Positions 50,098 through 55,207 of a stretch of DNA of 55,207 nt are shown one piece after another. The stretch spans positions 1 through 55,207 of IMG/VR virus record IMGVR_UViG_3300044640_002813; one strand, 5' to 3'. Both the position numbers and the translations under genes were made by a program. The notes beneath the pieces are model-generated. The model was not told where the DNA came from and searched no databases. It worked only from the letters and a program-made list of their open reading frames with translations. Within the stretch, counting starts at the first letter, position 1, and every line of letters starts with the position of its first letter. This stretch comes from a virus.

Positions 50098-53000
50098 CCT
50101 ATTGATGTAACCTATTCTCAATTGGTATCAAGTATCGGATCAGGTTCTTTGATTGAGGGATCTTATTATTTAATAACTGATTTTAAAACCTGTTATGACC
50201 AGCCTGATTTTGATTATGACGGCAACCCGATAACAAGTGGCAACTATAAAGATTCAGCTCCAGTTGAGCCTATAATAGTTTTTGCGATAGGTACGGATCG
50301 AATAAGCGAAGACGCATACCAACCCGATTATCCAAATGACCGGATAAAATACGACTGGACATATTCTACGACTGAAGTAACAGGTGGAGCCGCTTATGGT
50401 AGAATAACAGAAAGAATAGACGAGTGGAATAATCGAACTGACTATGATCACAGAAATATTCTTTTTAAGAGATACCGACTATATGTCAGCACCAGTGAAA
50501 ACAGCTTAAGGATAAATGGTCAGATCGATCTTCTCTTTGATGGGACAGTAAATGGAACCGACACTCAATTTACTGATCTTTCAGTAGGAGACGTTATTTT
50601 TATAGACTCAATCAACCCTGGCTATTATGAAATATCTAACATAGCAGATAATGTTACGATGACTGTCATAGGGGACGTTATATCTCCAGTATCCGGATCT
50701 TATTTCTATAGAACAATAGAGATCACAAGAGGGGGTGAATACTTCAGCTATAAGAGAACTAATGTTAAGACGGATGACTATCGGGAATATACAACCTTTG
50801 GAAATGCTCTAGGATCATCATATGCTATTAATAACCGCATAGGAGACTATGCTAATGATTATCTTAATTTAGGTGAGACCTTTATGTTATCTAACAACGC
50901 GTTCTTAATAGGACCAGACGATAGCAACCGACTAGGTAATTTTTGCACTAATAATACGTTTGGTTCTGGATTAGTTTTCAACACTTTTGGAAGTTTATGC
51001 TCCAATAATGCGCTTTCGGGTTCTAAGGTGGAGAGTAACTCAATCGCAAACAGTTTTGTCGGTAACATTATAAATACTAACTTATACCTTAATAGGATAG
51101 GAAACGTTTTCCAATCAAATCTGCTACTTGCAGAAGACGGATCTCAACTAGAATCTAATCAAATAGACGATAGATTTGAGGGTAACTTAATCTATATGAG
51201 TTTTGTCGAAAATTCAATCGGAAATAATTTTAAGGGTAACGTTATAGGGGATTATTCTAATATCAATCAAGGCTTTTATTTTCAAAATAATGAAGTAGAT
51301 GACCTTTTTCAAAATAATAAGATAGGGAGATCTTTTTATTCTAATAGCATCGGTACTTCTTTTAAATCATGTACTGTATATGGAGATTTTTACGACAATG
51401 GAATCTCAGCTAATTTTACGAGTAATGAGATATATGGAGGGTTTTACGAAAACACCATAGATCTCGGGTTTAATAAAAATCAGGTCTATTCAGATTTTTA
51501 CGCAAACACTGTCGGAAAGTTTTTTGACACCAACCGAGTTGGCCCTGGATTTTTTCGGAATCAGATAGGATCAGGATTCCTGTCGAACGCACCCTATAAT
51601 TACGAGTATTTCGGACTGGATAATCTGAATACTGTATTGGACCGAAGTTATGATGTTGCGGGTGGCGCGATACCATCAGAATCAGTTATATTAGGACTAC
51701 CTCTGGTTATGAAAGTAACGTCGGTCGGTCCTGAAAGATATTTTAGAGTGCAATTTCTACAATGGACCCCATCAGGTGGAGGAGGTGGATTTTCGTATGT
51801 ACGAAATGAAATCGATTCTTCTACAGGAGCTGACATTGGCTCTCAAGTCCTTTTTACAAAGACTAACTCGGGTAGCGAAATTGATATAATCATACCAGGA
51901 GTTTTAGAAATAACAAGAGGATCAAGTGATGGAATATACAATGCAGCGACAGAAGGAGGATGGAGCGGATCCAGTCCGGCTGACACCCAGTGGAATTCAG
52001 TATATGTAGTGTATGCATTCGGACTCGACTTTGGATTCAACCAGATAGGGGACGATTTTAGTGACAACCTGATAGGACCTGAATTTGGAGCATTAGGTAA
52101 GAACTCGAATGGAAACTTGATAGGAGACTGCTTTCAAAAAAATACTATTTTTGGAACATTTTTAAACAATTCAATAGGGAACCTGATGACGGAAAATACC
52201 ATAGATGAAGGTTTTATTAATAATAGAATAAAGAACTATTGTGCAGGTAATACAATTGGACCTGGTTGGGAGAACAATGACATCGGGGATTTCTTCGGAA
52301 ATGCGAATCTACCTAATATAATAGGAGGAAACTTTACAAACAACAAAATAGGTAATTTTTTCGGATGCGGATCTACTAAAGATTACGGAGGTAACAAGAT
52401 CGGTACGGTGACCACTTTAAACTACAATTCGGTACAGGGAATACCTTCATCAATCTCTTTGACATCAGGTGGAAGTTCGTATTCAAATTCAAGTAATGTC
52501 GCTACAACTGGAGTCTCCGGATCTGGATTAACAGTTGACATCGTTACTGACGGGCTGGGACTAATCACGTCAATAACAATCAATACTCCAGGTACATATT
52601 ATTCAGTTGGTGATACCATAACAATAACCGGAGGCGGTAACGATGCCACCTTAAACATCGATTCAATCGGTTCATTTAATACTGGCGATGTTCTAGATAA
52701 CGGACTAGGCGATTCTTGTGAAGTAATCGTTGATGATCCAGGATCTTCATTAATGACGGTAAATGTTATAATAGGGGAGTTTGCAAATGGAGAAACCATA
52801 GATAATGGAACAGGTACACTTGCTATTTTTGACTCGATTTCTACGGAACCGGATAAAAATGCAAGTTTTTTAGACAATGTAATAGGTGATTATTTTATAA
52901 ACAATCAGATCGGGTTTAGATTTGCCGATAATCAAATAGGAAACTATTTTGGAAATAGTGGAGACACCGGAATATCTAACATCATTTTAGACGATTTTAG

Positions 53001-53721
53001 AGGAAATGTAATAGATAATTATTTCGGTATTGATGTTGAGACTCCATCAACCGATGAGGGTGGAAATATAATACGAAGTAATTTCATAGAGAATTATATA
53101 GGGGACAGCTTTATTTATAATATTACAGTAGATACCTCAGGCGGAGGATATTACAATAATGTTATCGGATGGGCCTGCACCAATAATATAATAGCTGACG
53201 GATTTAATTATAACAGACTAGGAGACATATTTCAATTCAACATTTTAAGCACCAGCTTTGCGTCAAACAATATAGGATTTTTCTTCAATGTCAATCTAAT
53301 AAGCGATAACTTTTCATCAAATGTGATAGGAGATTTATCCTGGTTCAATGACATAGGTTCAGGCTTTTCTCATAATAAAGCAGGAAATCTATTTGGAGAT
53401 TTCTTCGGAGGAGGCAATACTATAGGGGCAGATGCGATAGACAACATATTTTCTGAGCATGCGGTAGCTAATACTATTGGGGATAATTTTTTTAGTAATT
53501 CTCTTTCTGCGTATTTTGGTGGTAATCTAGTAGGTAATGATTTTCAATACAACACCTCACAATATCCAGTAACAGGATACGATTTTGTTAACCCTTCTCC
53601 TGCGCCTACTCATGTTTACGGAGGGTATACATGTACTATCAGTGGAGATCAATCTGGAAATTTAAAATTAACTTATATAGACGGAACTGGAACCATCGTA
53701 GTAGTGGATCCTGACGAATAA
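49981..53721 (+). CDS. Giant right-handed beta-helix fibre protein, 1246 aa
   Basis: The anchor [20 protein letters not shown] and WEWNGSIW is shared with neighbouring fibre genes. Next is a module with DVTYSQLVSSIGSGSLIEGS and YYLITDF, DYDGNPITSGN and RITERIDEWNNRTDYDHRNI (about residues 40-170). From about residue 280 come dozens of short repeats of the type N-x-I-G-x-x-F-x-x-N (for example DDLFQNNKIGRSFYSNSIG), the pattern of a parallel beta-helix with Asn ladders. A Ser/Gly-rich insert with GGSSYSNSSNVATTGVSGSG and SVGDTITITGG lies near 820-880. A long beta-helix shaft or tailspike is likely. No catalytic site recognised. Confidence 0.92.
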   Translation: MPLNFPTPSFIGEIYTGPNGNQWEWNGSIWKSLTPAIAGPIDVTYSQLVSSIGSGSLIEGSYYLITDFKTCYDQPDFDYDGNPITSGNYKDSAPVEPIIVFAIGTDRISEDAYQPDYPNDRIKYDWTYSTTEVTGGAAYGRITERIDEWNNRTDYDHRNILFKRYRLYVSTSENSLRINGQIDLLFDGTVNGTDTQFTDLSVGDVIFIDSINPGYYEISNIADNVTMTVIGDVISPVSGSYFYRTIEITRGGEYFSYKRTNVKTDDYREYTTFGNALGSSYAINNRIGDYANDYLNLGETFMLSNNAFLIGPDDSNRLGNFCTNNTFGSGLVFNTFGSLCSNNALSGSKVESNSIANSFVGNIINTNLYLNRIGNVFQSNLLLAEDGSQLESNQIDDRFEGNLIYMSFVENSIGNNFKGNVIGDYSNINQGFYFQNNEVDDLFQNNKIGRSFYSNSIGTSFKSCTVYGDFYDNGISANFTSNEIYGGFYENTIDLGFNKNQVYSDFYANTVGKFFDTNRVGPGFFRNQIGSGFLSNAPYNYEYFGLDNLNTVLDRSYDVAGGAIPSESVILGLPLVMKVTSVGPERYFRVQFLQWTPSGGGGGFSYVRNEIDSSTGADIGSQVLFTKTNSGSEIDIIIPGVLEITRGSSDGIYNAATEGGWSGSSPADTQWNSVYVVYAFGLDFGFNQIGDDFSDNLIGPEFGALGKNSNGNLIGDCFQKNTIFGTFLNNSIGNLMTENTIDEGFINNRIKNYCAGNTIGPGWENNDIGDFFGNANLPNIIGGNFTNNKIGNFFGCGSTKDYGGNKIGTVTTLNYNSVQGIPSSISLTSGGSSYSNSSNVATTGVSGSGLTVDIVTDGLGLITSITINTPGTYYSVGDTITITGGGNDATLNIDSIGSFNTGDVLDNGLGDSCEVIVDDPGSSLMTVNVIIGEFANGETIDNGTGTLAIFDSISTEPDKNASFLDNVIGDYFINNQIGFRFADNQIGNYFGNSGDTGISNIILDDFRGNVIDNYFGIDVETPSTDEGGNIIRSNFIENYIGDSFIYNITVDTSGGGYYNNVIGWACTNNIIADGFNYNRLGDIFQFNILSTSFASNNIGFFFNVNLISDNFSSNVIGDLSWFNDIGSGFSHNKAGNLFGDFFGGGNTIGADAIDNIFSEHAVANTIGDNFFSNSLSAYFGGNLVGNDFQYNTSQYPVTGYDFVNPSPAPTHVYGGYTCTISGDQSGNLKLTYIDGTGTIVVVDPDE

Positions 53722-53733
53722 AATCAATTATAA

Positions 53734-54240
53734 ATGGCACAACGTAAAAATATTCATGGATCTGGATCCTTTCTTAGGGATCTATCTATAATTCAAAAAA
53801 TAGAGGAGATAGTGAACGCTAGTTTTAATCAGTTTAACAAGACTGATCGGTCCCTTTTGAGACTGCAAAAAGAGATGTTTTCACTAGAAAAAAAGGATGA
53901 TGAGGCCAGCTTAAACAGAAAAAAAGAGCTGGAGCAGATAATAACAAAAGAGAGAGATAAGAAGGAAATAGAGAACCGGATGATTGAGAGTGGTGCCCTA
54001 GCTGAATCAGTGATTGAGGCTTTAAAAAAAGAGGATGGAGGTGCAGATATATCAATCGATATAGAGGCAGGCGTAAATGCAGGTCGTGGAAAGGAGCCAA
54101 TAGGGGAACTTCCTCCTGCTCGAGGACTGAAGGAAGCTGTACAGTCATTGATAGATAGAAGATCTTTGCATAGAGATATAAAACAAGAGTTCGGTAAACG
54201 AAATCTAAATTATTTTAATCTTAAAGAGATTGCAAAATAA
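53734..54240 (+). CDS. Coiled-coil protein between fibre genes, 168 aa
   Basis: Starts MAQRKNIHGSGSFLRDLSII. Residues about 25-95 form a strong charged coiled coil (RLQKEMFSLEKKDDEASLNR and onward); then a Gly/Pro-rich linker (ADISIDIEAGVNAGRGKEP) and a short helical end (KEAVQSLIDRRSLHRDIK). No family recognised. It sits 12 bp after the beta-helix gene and ends inside the next promoter element, so it may be a fibre connector or chaperone. Confidence 0.82.
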   Translation: MAQRKNIHGSGSFLRDLSIIQKIEEIVNASFNQFNKTDRSLLRLQKEMFSLEKKDDEASLNRKKELEQIITKERDKKEIENRMIESGALAESVIEALKKEDGGADISIDIEAGVNAGRGKEPIGELPPARGLKEAVQSLIDRRSLHRDIKQEFGKRNLNYFNLKEIAK

Positions 54241-54251
54241 ATAAAAATAAA
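54234..54251 (+). promoter_or_regulatory. Late-type promoter element for the 54260 gene
   Basis: AAAATAAATAAAAATAAA; TAAATA begins at 54238, 22 nt before the ATG, and the upstream gene's TAA stop lies within it. Confidence 0.58.
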
Positions 54252-54259
54252 TTGATCTG

Positions 54260-55207
54260 ATGCCAATTAACTTTCCAACACCCTCCTTTATAGGTGAATT
54301 ATATACCAGTCCAAATGGAGATATTTGGGAATGGAATGGATATGCCTGGTCAAAAGTAGGGGCTCCTTTTAATCAGGGACCTACTGGCTCAACTGGAGCA
54401 TCTGGAAAAACCGGACCTACTGGTTTTAAAGGGGCAACCGGATCCCAGGGACCTCAGGGAATCCAAGGAACACAAGGACCTCAGGGAATCCAAGGACCAC
54501 AAGGAGTTCAAGGACCTCAGGGTCAAACTGGACCTCAGGGCCAAACCGGACCTCAAGGAATCAAGGGATCAACTGGATGGACTGGACTGAACGGCACACC
54601 TGGACCGTCAGGTCCGACTGGGCCCGAAGGTCCAACTGGACCTTTAGGTGGACCCACTGGACCAACAGGAGGAGGAAGCACTGGAGCAACTGGCTGGACT
54701 GGTCCTACTGGTTGGACGGGTCAGACTGGACCAACTGGAGATTCAGGGCCTACTGGAGATTTTGGACCAACTGGAGATACTGGACCTGCTGGAGATACTG
54801 GTCCAACTGGAGATTCAGGGCCTACTGGAGATGCCGGACCATTTGGACCTCAAGGGCCAACTGGGCCAACTGGAATACTAGGAGCGACCGGGTCAATCGG
54901 GTCGACAGGTTCAACTGGACCAACAGGGCCGATAGATTTTAGATATAGAACAACTGGAGTAACTAGCACTCCGTATACTGCAACTTTTTCATTTGATTAT
55001 TATGGAGTTACGTATACCGGAGGAGTATGTAGTATATCCTTGCCAACCGCTGGGGTATTAGATGAAGGGAGAACTATTACAGTCGCCGACGAAGATGGTA
55101 ACATCAGCCTAGGAGGCAGAGGAATCCTGGTTTCCGGAACTGGGGGACAACTGATTGACGGAAGCAGTAGCGTTCTTATGCAGATAGATTACATGTCGTT
55201 AACCTTT
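54260..55207 (+). CDS. Collagen-like fibre protein, N-terminal part (runs off the window)
   Basis: It begins [20 protein letters not shown] then WEWNGYAW, the third copy of the fibre anchor. Residues about 38-230 are collagen-like: first [10 protein letters not shown]-type units, then [12 protein letters not shown] units, then a GSTGPTGP end. The visible tail is beta-rich ([20 protein letters not shown]). No stop is reached by the last base, so the gene is partial (316 codons seen). The mixture of unit types differs from the other two collagen fibres, indicating separate expansion histories. Start chosen by alignment with the 48002 and 49981 starts. Confidence 0.92.
   Translation, partial: MPINFPTPSFIGELYTSPNGDIWEWNGYAWSKVGAPFNQGPTGSTGASGKTGPTGFKGATGSQGPQGIQGTQGPQGIQGPQGVQGPQGQTGPQGQTGPQGIKGSTGWTGLNGTPGPSGPTGPEGPTGPLGGPTGPTGGGSTGATGWTGPTGWTGQTGPTGDSGPTGDFGPTGDTGPAGDTGPTGDSGPTGDAGPFGPQGPTGPTGILGATGSIGSTGSTGPTGPIDFRYRTTGVTSTPYTATFSFDYYGVTYTGGVCSISLPTAGVLDEGRTITVADEDGNISLGGRGILVSGTGGQLIDGSSSVLMQIDYMSLTF

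Noticed and set aside
54577-54942. Open frame of Trp/Arg/Thr-rich repeats in another plus frame
   Set aside because: Shadow of the collagen repeat in the 54260 fibre gene; the 18-bp repeat keeps all frames open.

Overview
This AT-rich window reads as part of the genome of a large contractile-tailed, T4-like bacteriophage, most likely one infecting a Bacteroidetes (flavobacteria-like) host. The phage evidence is a gp17-type large terminase, a gp6-type baseplate wedge protein, a gp26-type baseplate hub protein, collagen-like and beta-helical fibre genes, a T4-type DNA beta-glucosyltransferase, and upstream motifs that resemble the T4 late promoter TATAAATA. The host inference rests on a sigma factor whose N-terminus resembles Bacteroidetes RpoD, start sites that are A-rich rather than Shine-Dalgarno-like, a phage ribosomal protein bS21, and a DUF4494-like protein. 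The window is densely coding, with no gap over about 300 bp, and I saw no tRNA or rRNA gene. Major capsid, portal, prohead protease, tail sheath and tail tube genes are not here.

Layout. 1-1.3 kb: end of an unknown gene and an RpoD-like sigma factor. 1.4-25.5 kb: an island of genes of diverse content, at least 13 of which start with the same kind of short aromatic/basic leader ending in (I/L/V/F)-x-E before a small residue. This matches the capsid-targeting sequence and prohead-protease cleavage site of T4 internal head proteins. The cargo includes a four-domain peptidoglycan hydrolase, a Nudix hydrolase, PG-binding and OmpA-like proteins, proteins with hydrophobic segments reminiscent of polymorphic toxins, a very acidic gp67-like peptide precursor, and a 1028-residue protein with a second leader-like segment in its middle. 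Embedded here are an ATP-grasp-like enzyme, ribosomal protein bS21 and small secreted proteins. 25.6-28.7 kb: DNA beta-glucosyltransferase, a DUF6378-like protein, and a scaffold-like protein full of cleavage-type sites. 28.8-43.7 kb, minus strand: structural and morphogenesis genes, membrane/coiled-coil proteins, an ECF-like sigma factor, terminase and gp6. 43.8-55.2 kb, plus strand: an amidoligase-like protein, then the fibre cluster with three copies of one fibre anchor domain.

How it may work together. Twenty-one transcription units, nearly all virion-type, have a TAAATAA-rich element, usually 21-28 nt before the ATG; the RpoD-like sigma gene, the glucosyltransferase operon and the ECF-sigma operon lack it. 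This suggests a late regulon read by a phage sigma factor, with the ECF-like protein a candidate gp55 analogue. The central hypothesis is that the phage packs a large set of leader-tagged proteins into its prohead, trims the leaders during maturation and injects the cargo with its DNA.
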